NCBI GenBank assembly: GCA_029959085.1
Contig: JARWIR010000035.1
Location: forward strand, 2,261,501 to 2,325,500
Length of the DNA: 64,000 nucleotides
Source: Nemophila menziesii
Lineage: Eukaryota > Streptophyta > Magnoliopsida > Boraginales > Hydrophyllaceae
Direction: 5' to 3'
Below the pieces are notes generated by a model that was not told where the DNA came from, did no database searches, and saw only the letters and a list, made by a program, of their open reading frames with translations. The stretch's first letter is position 1. The number at the start of each line of letters is the position of its first letter. Shown piece after piece: positions 49,307 through 63,159 of this stretch. Made by a program: the position numbers and the translations under genes.

Positions 49307-52300
49307 TATATATATAATAGAGACATTGGTATTTAAAAAGGATCCACTTATATGTAATAGGATTTATTTGTATTTAAAAAGAACTCAATTATTTAAATAT
49401 GTGTTTAAGTTGGACTCAATCCCATGAAATTTATCTAATTATTTATTAAATTATTATTTTATTTATATTATTTTTTAATTTTTATATTAATTTAAACTTT
49501 TTAGTATTTGTTAAACTAAATTAAAATATTCACTGCTGCAACATATTGGTGTGCCCAATTTCTTGGCAAGTTATATACACTTGACTATTGTTGATGTTTT
49601 TAATTTTTTTTAAAATCATAAAAATTAATAAGAACAAATTTTTTAAAGTATATGACTATAGGCGGAGCTTAAATAAGATAAGTCAACATTTATTCCACCC
49701 AATTGACGAAAATTAAATGAGACTAACACTTATATAAATGTACCATCATATAATAGACTCCAATTACTGAAAACTGCCACATATTAAATACTACCGATAA
49801 GTGAATTTCTAGTAATAAAATTAGTCTTATTCCCTATTTAAACACCCCCACCCCACCAGGATGCGCATACAGGGCTTTAGGATGTTTCAATATTTGGAGC
49901 CCTATTGTACTCCCGTCATTTACTTTAGTGACACAAATTGTATAAGTACTTATATCATGTTTACATTAAATTGGCCGTCCAACACCACTACATTCTTATC
50001 ATATCCTGATCATTAAACTTTTACCAAAAACCATTCTCATACACAAACAAATAAACCACCAAATAATGAAACTTATCCCTCCAAATGTGATTCACGTTTT
50101 AGAGCTTCGAGGAGAAAAGTACCAAATCCGAAGAAGGGGAGATAAACTCTTGACACAACCACTACAAGTATTAGGTTAAGCAACGATTTTTTGATTGAAA
50201 CACGATAAATATTTGATCCCTTATAATAGTCGATGGTCTGGAGATTTCCCTGAGGAGAACTCGAGCATATTGTAAAATGAATGCCATCCTTACCTCATCC
50301 TTTATTATATATATTTATATGCAAGAAAAATTAGAGGATGCAAGATTCTAAAAACTAAGGGAGAAAACGTGAAAAACATAATAATCGATCAGGATGGACT
50401 ACTGAATCAAAATCATCCCCGAGTTCCAAAGATAAAGAAGCGCGCGAAGTTGAAGGATAGTCATTCCTTTTAGCTTTAACGTTATGCCTCATGTATATAG
50501 CTAAACAAATTGCACACTAGAAAACCTATTTCATCTAGATCAAGCAACAACTTTACTACAACTACACGCTTTTTGAACGCTTGAAAAGCTCCCCTTGACT
50601 CCCATAAACCCAATTCCATATCATGTTGTCCAATTTATTATTAGCAATGAAAGAAATAATAATATATATATGTATGTATGTAGGCTCGAAAAATCTATTT
50701 CCTATAAATCAAGCAACAACTTTACTACAACTACACGCTTATGGACCCTTAAAAAGACTGGGTCTCCAAATAGCATGTTGTCAATGTTTCTTAAAATATA
50801 TAAGTAATACAAAATAATACACACATATATATATACACATTAGGTATTGTTGTATCTGAAGACACTTCGAAAAAAGTATCAATTGATTGTCAATTTTACT
50901 TATAGTATGTTGAGAAGTGAAAATATAATAAATATATACCAAGATTGTATATTCAATAGAACGTGTCACAAGCATATGTAATTTCAAAAAATGTATCAGG
51001 TTCCCAAATAAACACTTTGTAATTTCTTGTTATTAATTTACCCTGTTATTGAAAAAACTCTCAATTCAAACTCTTTTGCTGAACTGATAGAATATTTTAT
51101 TCAACCTATAAAAATTTTGTAGTTCAAAATCTTGATTTTTTTGGTAAATAACATTTGAGTTATAGGTTAACATATAAAAATAAAATCAACAGGTCAAACC
51201 ATGAATAAAAGATTCATAAACATTACATAATAGTCATTTTATCACTTTTTATTTGGTTTTTTTTACAAGATAAATTTTCACCCCATATATATAAGTAAAA
51301 TATTATTTTCATTTGTGATTTTAATCTATCCTTGAGAACTTTTAACATAATGAGTTGATTTTTTAATATAATTTATTTGTTCTATGGGCTTCTTTTTCCC
51401 ATATTCAAATACCAAAGTTAACTTTTCTTTAGGAAAACAACTGTCATTCGGTATAACTAAAAAAAGTACAAAATCAAGTTTTAGTCCACAATAATCTATC
51501 GTAAAAGTACATATAATATACCAAGTATCTCAGTAAATAACATAAGACTTTAACTAATAGTTGAAAATTCAAAAATATCTTACAATAAAGATAAACGTTA
51601 ATTAGAAAAAACACAATAGAGTAATAACAAGGGATTGATGACTTGTATCCTCATCACTTCAAATAGTTACTACAATAAAACTTATATCATGTCCTTCTCT
51701 ATTATTCTTGTACAATCTAATTTATTTTGTTGTTACATGTTGATGAATCAAAACCAAAAATGGTTTTACATCTTGTGGAGACTACTGATTTATCCACCTC
51801 AAATTAATGGACTTGTTTAATAAACGAGTTTCTAATGTGATACTTAGCTGTTTGTTGACTTTGCTCCAACACTAAGCCGTTGCAGCAATTTCTAAAAACA
51901 TATTAATCACTATTCATATTCATAAACAATTTGGGGGCAATTATTCAACCAGTTTCAATGCTTCTAATGAAAAAATTTACGGAGTAAAAATTTTCCATGA
52001 CTTACACACTTATGCATAGTACACTTCTTACTTCAAACTGACTCATAATATCAATATTTACTTTACCAGGAATCATCATCATTATTTTAGATCTACCAAG
52101 TCTCCAAATTTTTTACATATGTTAATCATATAATATCAAAAACAAATATATATTATACACTATTAGAGTAAATTGTTAGTTCAATAAATTGTAAAGATTG
52201 TATGGTAATGTTAAAGTTCAATTCATACCAACATATAGAAATATATAAGTTTATATATCTTATACATATTGAACATATAATATTATACTATTTGATGTAT

Positions 52301-52573
52301 TCAATGTTTACTATGCCACAAAATACTGCCTATCGTATTACTACGTTCTAGGCTAGTAATAAAGAGTTCTGATATCTTTGCTTGAGCTTCCAAGGTTCAT
52401 ATATAGCTATGAAATAAAAGACTCTTTTTTAATGTCAGATTCTTTTCCATTTCAATGGATTCTTGCTTGATATATGATGGTCTCCAATAGGAAGCAACAT
52501 ATACAACTTTTAATTATTAACTCTGCGTCAATAAGCCACATACAAAATAAATAAGAAAAATTTCAGTGATAAA
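49307..52573. other. AT-rich DNA with a short dispersed repeat
   Basis: No gene recognised. A 33 bp exact direct repeat (starting ATCAAGCAACAACTTTACTA) occurs at 50539-50571 and 50708-50740, embedded in weaker similarity of about 60 bases. Confidence 0.45.
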
Positions 52574-54116
52574 TGGTGTCGACTAAGGTGTGAAAAAAAT
52601 ATGATGTAAATAAGTGCAAAAATACACACCGTAGTCCAGCACAGTTATGCAAGTATACTATGCAAGTTTAAATGATAAAGAGACTACGAAAGTTGGAGAG
52701 AACTTATGTGAATTATCAAGTGCAAATATAAAAGCTAGATTAAATAATACACAATAAAGTAAAAGACAATCGAATTTTTATTGGGTTTTTCTTACTAGTA
52801 AATTAAAGACAGACAATGAAATAGGAAAAGAAGATAGTGTGAGAGTTTAGATCGAGAAACTAGCAAGTAATTCCCAGTAGCCTTGTTTGTTCTAAACAAG
52901 TAAGGGTGAATCATGTAGAATTGCAATAAGAAGGATTCTAAATTCCTACATATCCCTGGAGAGTGAACTAGGGCGGCAACCTCAAAATCACGAGGGGACT
53001 TAAATAAGGTTATCATGTGCCACAAGGGTCCTAGGTACAGTCTGGCCTACTAATGATGATTGGTGATTAAAGTAAACCCTAATGATTATCTAGTTAGGCA
53101 AATCTTGTCAAGATTTATTACGGATACTAGACGTTTATGTGGTGTTTGAATAATTAGACACCCCTTTCGGATGTACATCTAACTACTATTAAGGCAATCC
53201 TATATGTTTTTCACCACAAGGAAAACAAACAATAAATCAAAGCAGATAAATTAGAGAATAAAACATGAATTCAATTTAAATACGATGGTATCCCAAATTA
53301 GATAGATGTTTAAACATGTATAGGGTTCATACATATATGCTAAATCTCAAGCTAAAAGTAAATTTGTTCATACTAGAAGAAGAAAATAAAACAATTACAA
53401 ATTTGAAGGCTTGTGAAGACATGATATGGTGTTCAGCTCCTTCCAGAATTCTCTTCTTTTGTTGTAAGCTTCTTCTTGTCTTAAGGATTTGCTAAAGATG
53501 TATTTCTTCTGATTGGAGGGTGTATTTATAGGGTATATGGAACACTAAAACGTTTTCTTGGAGTGGAAGACAAGTTTTGGACTTCTAGCCCAACTCAAAT
53601 TCGTAACCCTAAATATAGGAAAGGTAATAATCTGCCGTTGTTATTTTGTTTTGGCCGTAACTTCTTTGTATCAACTACGATTAACGCGTTCTTGATATCG
53701 AAACTGATTTTTTCAGAAAGCTCTATAACTTTTCTTCAGACCATTCTTCCAAATTCCTAGCCGTTTTTTAGTTATGATGACTTTAATAGACGTAGCTGCT
53801 TGAATTCTGATTTACTTGACAACTTTATCTTTCCATACTTATCCTTTTTTTCCTTTATCTTAAATTTTCATTCATAACTTCTTTCTTTTATCTCTTAGAA
53901 TTCATTTGACACCTAATTGATTTTCATATATCTTTAAACCTTCACACTAAATAAACAAATTAATCTCAATTTGCTCTTAAACTAATAAATCAATTAAATG
54001 AAGACAAGAAATACGAAAATATAATAATTCAAGTATACATCGACCTATATCCTAATAATTACACCTAAAATGATGTCTCGAAGCTAGATAAATTCATCAC
54101 AAATAGGGATACATCA
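52574..54116 (-). repeat. Probable solo LTR, minus strand, Athila-related
   Basis: On the minus strand a 1,543 bp segment begins TGATGTATCCCTATTTG, close to the TGATGTCTCCCTAAATG start of the Athila-like LTRs, and ends ACACCA. A TATA box with CTATAAATAC lies at about 53525-53535 (complement), followed by a plausible leader. The flanking 5-mers are ATAAA and ACAAA, so a target duplication is possible but imperfect. No coding sequence of an element adjoins it on either side. Confidence 0.55.
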
Positions 54117-55980
54117 ACAAATAAAGAAAATTCCACTTCAGTAATTGTAGAATGGAGTTTAATCGTTTTCTGGGTAGTTAACTAAATTGAGAAATTTAAA
54201 AAACCCAAACTCTAATATAAATAATAACTTAAACTAAAATCATTCAGGAATTAAAAAATCCAAATAATAATTGAGGTCAAAAGAATATATCTTTTTTACC
54301 TCTAAGCTTCTCGACTTTTTCGTGGATTATTATTAAGACAATTAAACATTGTTGTAGGAATTTAGGGTAACCCCATGCTTTTCATGTCGTCAAAATGAAG
54401 ATCTCTTAAATGACTTCAACTATACATTTACCAGCTTGAATTACTATTTTTTAAAAGTATACATGGTACCAGTTAAAATGACGAATATATGCCATTTAAA
54501 AGTACTTTTTAGTGAAACTTATAAATTTTTTATTGGTGTGGATAACGCCTAAAATGGCATCGTTTTGGCAGTTGCGAATAACAAAAACAATTGATGGGGA
54601 TCAAACCCAGTTCTACGTGGAGTCAACTAATATTGTAACCTGATGACGTGGTGCTGGCTAAACATAGGGTTGGTTGAAGTAATATTCGCTACACTATAAT
54701 CATATTTTAGTTTAAATGATACACCAAACTTTTGTATACTATATTCGAATGTTATTTGTGAGAGAAGATATTGCGTCACTTTGTACATTGTACAATAAAA
54801 GGATATGTGTGTTAGTGACAAGATTCAAGCACATGACTTCCATTTGTTTTAGATTTGCTTAGCAACTAAATCATATTTTCATTTTATGTTAACCTTGATT
54901 GCTTTATCGATAAATTATTATTCAGTATTTTAATTATATAGAATAGAAGAAAATATTTTGATAGAATAAGTAGACCATTCATTCATATAACCGTGTAAAA
55001 CTCAAGGATATATCTTATAGAGATTAATTTATCTATCTTAAATTAGTTTATACATTACTTGTTGTTTAAGATATTTTGTTTTGTCAACTGCAAATAAAAA
55101 TATTGAAATTTAGGCTATTGTATGAATATGTTTGACTTCGTAATCTCTAAATAATATGGGTATAGTTTATTTCATCTTAATTTAATGTGTTATAATGGTT
55201 GGAGTTTTGTAGAGAACTTAACATTTTATCCTGATAAAATTGAGACATAATTAAATACTCAAAAGTATATGGTGTATTGTATATTTGGTGAACTTTATGT
55301 TTCACTTCTTTTGTTATCTATGTATGAGTTCAATTGGCATTTAAAGACAATGTTATCGTAAAAGGTATATCATATATTAATGAGAGTCACTAGATATACT
55401 AGAAAATGCCTATGAGTAAAATCTATTGACATTTTAATAAGGACAAAGATTATGCGTGATACCATATGAAAATTAAAGGGACACTATGTACTTGAGGACC
55501 TAGAATGAGGTTGTCAATTAAGTGAAAAATGATCTTTAGAAAAGATGGACAATTCATCACATAGAGGCTTATTAACTATATATGTATAATTACTCTACTA
55601 TTAGAAGAATATAAATATGTTATAAGGATGACTTAGTTTATGAGTATCACAAGTATCCTGCCACTTATGATAAGTAAGAAAACGTTTAACAAGGGGATGA
55701 AGGGTACTACCATGACAATATTGCGTCTGTGAAACTACAATATTGTACTCATATAAGAACACCTAATCATGCTCTTGAATAAAATATAAGATACTTGTTT
55801 AAAGTGATTGGTATAGCCTAGACATTTGATGATATCTTCAATAATGAAGACAAATTCGACTAATCATCGATCTCTTGCAAATAATTGGGAGTATTGATAA
55901 GTGAACATGATTCGTAATAACATCAATATGTTTGATGATACTACTTGTGTTGCAATCATTATTTTCCTTAGTCTAACTTT
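54117..55980. other. AT-rich DNA without recognised features
   Basis: No protein similarity, RNA gene or clear repeat seen. Confidence 0.4.
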
Positions 55981-57400
55981 CAAAAATTTATATATGTTAT
56001 AAAGCAAGAGAATTCAAAGAATAACTCACTAAGACAATTCAACAATTACACAAGGCCCCCTTGCAAATTGGACAAGGCACGAATACTAATGGTAAGACCA
56101 TACAAAGCAATGATAGCAAGGTTGGACTTGAGTCGTGTAATACAATTAGCCTTCAAGTTGTGAAGATAGTAGAATCTCTACAAGTTGTATCTATTGTAGT
56201 GGATATTCCAAAGAAAAAACAGTCAACAAAGCTAAACTTAGATTACGTGATTGTTGAGGATTGGGTTGAAAAGGATAATTCTAGATAGGCAGTTGTTGAA
56301 CCAAAGGTGCAAGAGAAGAGTAGGGGGAGTCGCCACCACCACATCTGATTTTATCACCCCCGTATCCACTGAGAATTACTTGTCCTATTAATGATACCGA
56401 GTACAAGAATCTTGTAGAGACGTCAAAACACGTAAAGATCAACGTCCTAGTACTCACAATTGTGGAGAATCGGCCAAAACATCATCAAATCTTCAAGGAG
56501 ACTCTCTCCAAGAAGCGTAAAATTAATGAGATCAAGAGAATATATCTAATTGAATAATTATCAAAAATATTTCAAAGGAACCTACCATGAAAGCCTCACG
56601 ATCCTGGAAGTTTCGACCTACCAATCAAGATAGGTGGTAAGTTTTAAACGAAGGCGATGTGTAACTTGAGTTCGAGTGTCATTCTCATGCCCAATAATGT
56701 TTTGAAGAAGTTTGGAATCAGAGTTTACAAGCCAACAACAATTATCATACAATTGGTTGATCATTCCAAAATATATATGTGAGGAATTATCAAGTACGTG
56801 CTCGTCCACATAGGTAATCTAGCTATTTCTACTTATTTTGTTATTCTTGATTATATTTTAATACTTGGACGTCCATTATTGGCGACAAGACTCACGTTAA
56901 TCGACGTAAACAAGGGAACTTTGACCCTTTGCATTGAATATGAATCACAAACATTCTATGTTTTGGGAAAGAAGTACAAAAAGAAGTCACAAGAGGTCCC
57001 ATCAGTCTGAGTTGTGACCAAATAGGCTAAGGCTTAGAGGTCCAAGAATCTGTGAAGAAGAAAGAAAAGAGAAGAAAGAAGAAAATGAGTTAAGTGTAGG
57101 CGATGAGGTTGCGTGGAAAGCTACCAAGCCCGATAATAGACCACGGGGATACAAGAACTTTTTGATAGGGCTATACGTATTCACCCAATTCGTTTCAGCA
57201 AAAGCGATTGAGGTACAAGTGAATAAAGGTTGCATGTTCGGATTTGTATAATAGCCTTACCCGCTACTGGGAGGCTATATAAAACAGAGGTAGTGAGGTA
57301 AGAACGTCCAACTTTTAAGGACGTAAAATAAAAGTGCTTATCGGAGACAATCACTGACTTTTCTTCTACTCCAAAGCCCACTCCTCTACTCTTCAACATA
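55981..57400 (+). pseudogene. Gypsy gag-protease fragment, plus-strand arm
   Basis: It encodes a gag-like tail (56061-56288) and then, with frameshifts, KKRKINEIKR, DPGSFDLPIKIGG and the protease strand LMPNNV.KKFGI. It continues (56798-57010) with LVHIGNLAISTYFVILDY, ILGRPLLATRLTLIDVNKG and TLTLCIEY. The protease active-site aspartate motif is degraded. The segment from about 56240 to 57400 reappears in reverse orientation at 57690-58825. Confidence 0.7.
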
Positions 57401-57420
57401 GGTCATGTAATTGTATCATT

Positions 57421-57435
57421 ATATATATATATATA
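57421..57435. repeat. Short (AT)n run in the palindrome loop
   Basis: A 15-base alternating AT run within the unique spacer (about 57401-57689) that separates the two gypsy arms. Confidence 0.7.
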
Positions 57436-57689
57436 TTCATAATACTATTGTGTTTTTGGAAAAAATGTGATAGGTTCATGTATGAGGAATTCAGTAGCTA
57501 AGTTGTATTTGGATATTTTCAAAAAATTTGGAATATAAAATTCTTTTCAAATAATTACAAAAAATATTTGATTTTGTGTTTAAAGATTTTGATTCCAACA
57601 ATTACATTTTTCTTTCCATAATATATTTTGGTGGTTGTGTTCTGGATAGAAAATTATTACGCAGATTTTGTGATGTAATGACATGCCTT

Positions 57690-58825
57690 GTGTGGAAGAG
57701 TAGAAGAGTGGGATTTGGAGTTTAAGAAAAGTAACTGATTAACTCCATCGTTAAAAGTTCGACATTGTTACCTCACTACCTCTTATTTATATATCCTCCT
57801 AGCAGATATACCAATCGGAACTTGAAATATTTAATCACTTGTACCTCTATTGTCTTTGCTGAAACAACTTCAGTGAATACGAACAGCCCTATCCAAGAGT
57901 CTTGTATCCCCGTAGTCTATTATTTGGATTAGGAGCTTTCCACGCAACCTCATCGCTTACACTAAACTCATTATTTTTTTCTTTTTTTTTGGGCTCTATG
58001 CCTTAGCCTCTTTGGTCACAACTAAAATTGATGGGACCTCTCATTGCTCCTTTTTGTACTTCTTTCCTAAAACATAAAATATTTGGAATCCATATTAATG
58101 AGGACGGTCAGCGTTTCCTTGTTTACGTCGATTATGGTGAGTCTTTTCTCCAGACGCTCAAGTATGAATGAGACATTCTAATCTGTAACATAATCAAGAA
58201 TAACAAAATAAGTGGAAATAGCTAGATTACAGATGTAGACGAGCACGACCTTTATGATTACTTACTGTTTTGTTGAGGAATGATCTTCCAATTGTAAGAT
58301 GTTAGTAGTTGTCTTGTCATCTCTGATTCTCAACTTATTTGTTGAGGAATGATTTTCCAATTGTAAGATGATATTTGTATTGTCATCTCTGATTCCCAAC
58401 TTATCAAACACACTATTCGGCATGAGATTGACACGCAAACAAAAGGTACACATCTAGCTTCAAATTTACCACCTATCTTAATTGGCAAGTTGAAACCTCC
58501 AAGATCTTGAGCCTCTGGTGGTAGTTTTTTTTTGAAATATTTATCTATTTATCTTCAATTAGATCGAATGCCTTCGATAGCAATATTTTACTCTTTTTGG
58601 AGAGAGTAAGGATTGCTAGTACTAGGACATTGATCTTCACTTTTTTTTGACTTCTCTACGAGATTGTTGTACTCAGTATCACCAATAAGAAAAGTAATTT
58701 GCAGTGGATATGGGGTGATAAAATCAGATGTGGTGGTGGTGACTCCTTCCTACTCATCTCTTGCACCTTTGGTGCAACAACTACCTTTCTAGAATCATCT
58801 TCTTCAACTCAATCCTCAACAATCA
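57690..58825 (-). pseudogene. Gypsy gag-protease fragment, minus-strand arm
   Basis: This is the reverse complement of about 56240-57400, diverged. The minus strand gives LMPNSVFDKLGIRDDNT and LAISTYFVILDY. A local duplication of about 60 bases doubles the 'FDKLGIRDDNT...QLE.HSST' segment (about 58275-58400). It is non-functional. Confidence 0.7.
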
Positions 58826-58834
58826 CCTACTATT

Positions 58835-58837
<3 letters not shown>

Positions 58838-58872
<35 letters not shown>
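58838..58872. repeat. (TA)n microsatellite
   Basis: An alternating TA run at the boundary between the gypsy arm and the inverted B module. It corresponds to the TA run inside B copies 2 and 3. Confidence 0.9.
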
Positions 58873-58874
<2 letters not shown>

Positions 58875-60180
58875 TAATTTTGGACAATACAAATCATTTT
58901 ATATAAAATGTTTCCAAAAGGTTTAAATTTTAATTCCTAATTTGTAAATACAATTTTAATAACACCAATCAACATACTTTAATTTATTTTTTTCTGAAAA
59001 TATTTAATTGTAATAGGAATTTATAAACATGAAAAAAAATTCTTAGGAATTTACCTACCTTTTGCTTAGTTTTCTATATTTTTATTCTTTTTGTTTATCT
59101 TCCTCTTCTGATATATCCATCATGGTGGACATAATACAATAACATAGATAAAAAATATTTAGGTTGTTGGTTTCTTCAGAGGTGAGAATTTGTCTATAGC
59201 TGCAATGGAAGAAATGATAAATTTGTGGTGTAGAGAATAAGGTGTATTAAAAAGAAAGGTTTCTATATTGTGGAGGGCCTGATTTTGAGTTTGTTTTGAT
59301 TTGTCTTTTGGACCGTACTTGTGCCGAATCAATGTGAACAAATAAAGACATACAATCTAAGTATTAGAAAACTTGGCGCCCCATATATACTTATTATCTA
59401 TGTTTATTCTCTTTATGCTTATTGTCAAAAAAAAAAAAAAATTCTCTTTATGCTTAATTATGAAACTTTAAATATCTTTACAGCCATTGGTAAAACTTAA
59501 ACTCCTATAAATATAAACATCATGGGTGAAAGGAAAAGCAAAAATGCTAAAGACAAATTCATGTTATAAAAATTTATCTCGACTATTGAGAGTCCATCTG
59601 CTGAATCTGAACTCTCGACTAGTAAGTGTAACCCGATCTACACTAGAAACACTCACATTAATTCTAAAAATGATAATATTGAATACATTTTTTTGAAAAA
59701 AAAATTGAATAAGCAAAAAAAAAATAAGATTTATGATTTATCCAAACAAGTAAAAAAAAAAGAAATATCCCAATGATGCTATAATAACTACATTAGTTAT
59801 AGTTGTTCCCATAGAATGACCTTAAATAACAGAAAAACAAAAATTCTCTTTCTAATTCTGCTAGATAACTCTTTTACTTTATAAAAACAATTTTCTTAGT
59901 CCCTTTCTTTTGCTTTCCTTCTTTGGTCTCTGTTTCTCTCCTTCTTAGACATGCTTTGACATCTAATATAATGTGTATACCTAAGAGCTTAACATTTAAT
60001 ACACAAATTACACACAAATAACTCTAAAAGCGACTTATCTCCAAAATAAGGCAAAAAAAAAAGGAATATATGAAATAATAGGGCAAAAACCTTTAACTGA
60101 AAAAATAAGAAACTTAAAATGGGAAACATCAATACCCTTAACTAAAAACTTTGTCATCTCGATAAATAAAATTGGAACAA
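58873..60180 (-). repeat. B-type module, inverted copy
   Basis: The reverse complement of the B module runs from its TA run back past the polyprotein-end remnant (about 59730-59775) into sequence shared with 41230-41630. Some internal deletion is evident near 59360-59460. Confidence 0.7.
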
Positions 60181-61465
60181 TATGGCAATCTCTAAGTATT
60201 TGTGTTTAAATACAAGTTAACTCACCTTCTACTCAAAAAATTATAGAATTTTTCTTTGTTTTTTATATCCATGTGTGGGGTATTTCTTTAAACCAAGTTT
60301 TGCTAAAGGTTCTTACAGAGGTTCAAAAACAAATTCTTAATATTCTGTATAAATTTTTTTGAATTAAAAGTGTATTTATTTAATCTCCCTTATTTTCACT
60401 ACACCTTTTATTTGTCTCCAATTTTTTTACAACATGTTTTAAATGAATATGTTAGTCATCTCGTCCAAATTTAACAATAGTCTTGCATAAAATAAATATG
60501 TTTTTTTTATTGACCAAATTGCTCTTCTTTTGTCTCATGCATTTTAGTTTGGCTTGTGTAACTAAACCCTACTCAATAGTTATTACGGTGTGTCTCGTAA
60601 GACACTATAAGTATGTGACTATTTCATATGATTTGAGACACCACAAAAAACAGAATGAATACACGTCTCTCATGTTTATATCCTCTCTCATTAATCATTA
60701 TATGATTTTTGGGAGTTGATGAGTACATATACAGTTCTTGTTTATTGAGATAATTTTAAAAAACTAATGAATATAATTTAACACCTTAATTACACCGCTA
60801 ATATTTTTAATACTATTATAATGTTGTTTTGGTCCATCATATCTATATGCTACATAATTTTCCGTGTTTCTATTCTTTGTTGTTATATTTAATATTTATT
60901 AATTGAACGATAGTCTAGAAATTATAAATAAATTAGATCTCAATAGATATTATATTTTGTGAAGTGTAGATTAATATATTATCTACTTGTGAAAATATAA
61001 TATATCTTTCAATATTAACTTATACATTTTTTAATTCTCTAGACTTTTATATTTCATTAATATTACACCAGAATTTCATACGAAGAACTCCATCCAATAC
61101 ATTTTTTGAACTTCGGCTTGACTAGATTGTTTAAATTGAAATTCGGCTTGGCTCGAGAACTTAAATAAACAACTTTGTAAATATAGTATTCGATTCAGAT
61201 TGACTCATTTACAACCCGAGGTAGGATATAAAAAGGTTAGGAGGAAGGTCGCAGTACACGTAGAATTAGGAAACACTAGCATTCGTATCTAACTATTTCA
61301 CTCATGCATCTATATTTAAAGAAAACTTGCAACAATTCTCTCTTTATCTTAATGCACTGTTTCATGTCTTTCTAAAGTTTAGGCTATAGGATTTCAGGGG
61401 AAATGACCATTTGCCATTAGGTCATGCCTTCGTTTTTTAGTTCATATAGTTTCATCTTTTGTTAT
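60181..61465. other. AT-rich DNA without recognised features
   Basis: Nothing recognised. It ends at the 5' LTR of the second Athila-like element. Confidence 0.4.
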
Positions 61466-63032
61466 TGATGTCTCCCTAAATGTGCTAATTTTATGCCCTA
61501 GGGAGAGATCATTTTTGGTGTTTATTCGTTTATTTTGATAGACTTTTGGACTAAATAGGCAATAATCCGATTTTCCTTTTTTATTTCTAGCATTTTTAAT
61601 TTATTAAGCTTTTGCGCGTAATATTGTGTATTTTAGGGAAAAGTTTGTAGGTTTTGAATGTTAGCTAGAAGAGGAATCCGAGAATAAAGTCAAAGGTCGT
61701 GATATGGAGTCAAAGCATGAAGACAAATCCCAAAAAAGTTGATATTTAAAGCTACAAATCTCAAAAGTTTGCAAAGATTGCTAATTTCGAGCCACTTGAG
61801 AAAGGATTTAGCCGCTTACGTGTGAAGAGAAAACGTGCCCCATTGAGTTACGGAACTTTAGCAACTAGAATGAGGTCAATCCGAGTTGAAACGAGACGGC
61901 TAGAGCTGTTTTAGTGAAGGTGGTGCAGCAGTTACAGGATTTTGGGCTAAGATAATGGACTTGGGCCTTTATTATTTCATTTAAAACTTTACACAAAGGC
62001 CAAGTCCTAATTTTGGAGTATAAATAAGGGTTTTGACTTCTATTTTACAAACAATTCACTTTTTACAAAAGAAAACATCAGAGAGAAGTCAAGGCAAGGA
62101 AGCAGAAAAGCTACAGAGCTGGAGACGGTCTATATCTTAAAATCACAGCTAATCTATTCCGCAATTAGGTTTTTATTTTAATTCTTTCTGTAAAACAATA
62201 TGAACAATTTTATTTATTTTAATTTAGTTTTCTGCATTAGTATGAGCTAATTAAATTTAGTACTTGAGAACGCATAATGGGTTAATCCCAATTTGATTTC
62301 GTTTCATATGTTTGAATTTGGGATATTTATTATTTAAATCAAATTGGGTTCGTATATTTTTTTAATTTGCGCTTATTTACTATTATTGACGTGATCAATT
62401 GATAAAAGGATTTAATATCTAGGCTATTCCAATTAGTGGCGATTGGATCACCTTGACGGGGGGTCGAGGTACCGAACTAGTTAATGAATGTAGGATAGAA
62501 GTTATTTGACTCTGACGAGCGTAATTAATCCTCTGGCCAATTGGGTAGAATAAACTTAATCACTTGAGAGTGGACAATAATCACCCTAACGGTGTTTGTA
62601 GCACTTGAGAGCCGCTTCTTAGTCCACCCTGACGGGGGTAAGGAGAATTCTGAATCCCGACTAATATAAATTTACCATTTTGTCCCTTAAACAATGTTTG
62701 AAATGAATGATAATTAGGTGGCACCCTAGCGTCTCTCAAGTACTGCCTTCTCATCTTGCGTAAACACTTTATTTTGTTGCGTCTAATTATTTACTTGTAT
62801 TAATTTAATATTTTAATTCATTGTCTTAGCATTAGAAAACCAAACAAACAAATCATAAAATCATTTACTTGTTATCACGTGCAATTAACCACTATTTGAT
62901 AAGTATTAGAGTCAACCATTCCGTCTCTGAGAACGAATCCGTATTATCACTTATATTACTTGGGACAACCGTACACTTGCGGTTGTGGTTCTCCTATCCT
63001 TATTGCATTTATTTTAGAACACACGACCACCA
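61466..63032 (+). repeat. Athila-like 5' LTR, element 2
   Basis: A 1,567 bp repeat starting TGATGTCTCCCTAAATGTG and ending CCACCA, aligned with 24235-25818. A TATA box TATAAATA lies at 62019-62026. The CACCTTGACGGGG-like motif occurs three times, as in the other LTR. Confidence 0.88.
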
Positions 63033-63037
63033 AGTTT

Positions 63038-63057
63038 TGGCGCCGCTACCGGGGACG
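63038..63057 (+). other. Primer-binding site, element 2
   Basis: It begins TGGCGCCGCTACCGGGGAC, five bases after the LTR end. It is better preserved than in element 1 and close to a tRNA-Asp 3' complement. Confidence 0.8.
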
Positions 63058-63159
63058 GTAGCGTGTGACCCTGGTGTTTATCCTTTAGTGTTAGTTGCAT
63101 TTTTATTTTTCAGTTTTATGCTTGTTTGTTCATCTTTTTCAGGTTTTTAGGTTTGGTGT

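Noticed and set aside
58699..58926. 75-codon frame ending in repeated Tyr-Ile
   Set aside because: It reads through the antisense gypsy arm and a TA microsatellite.
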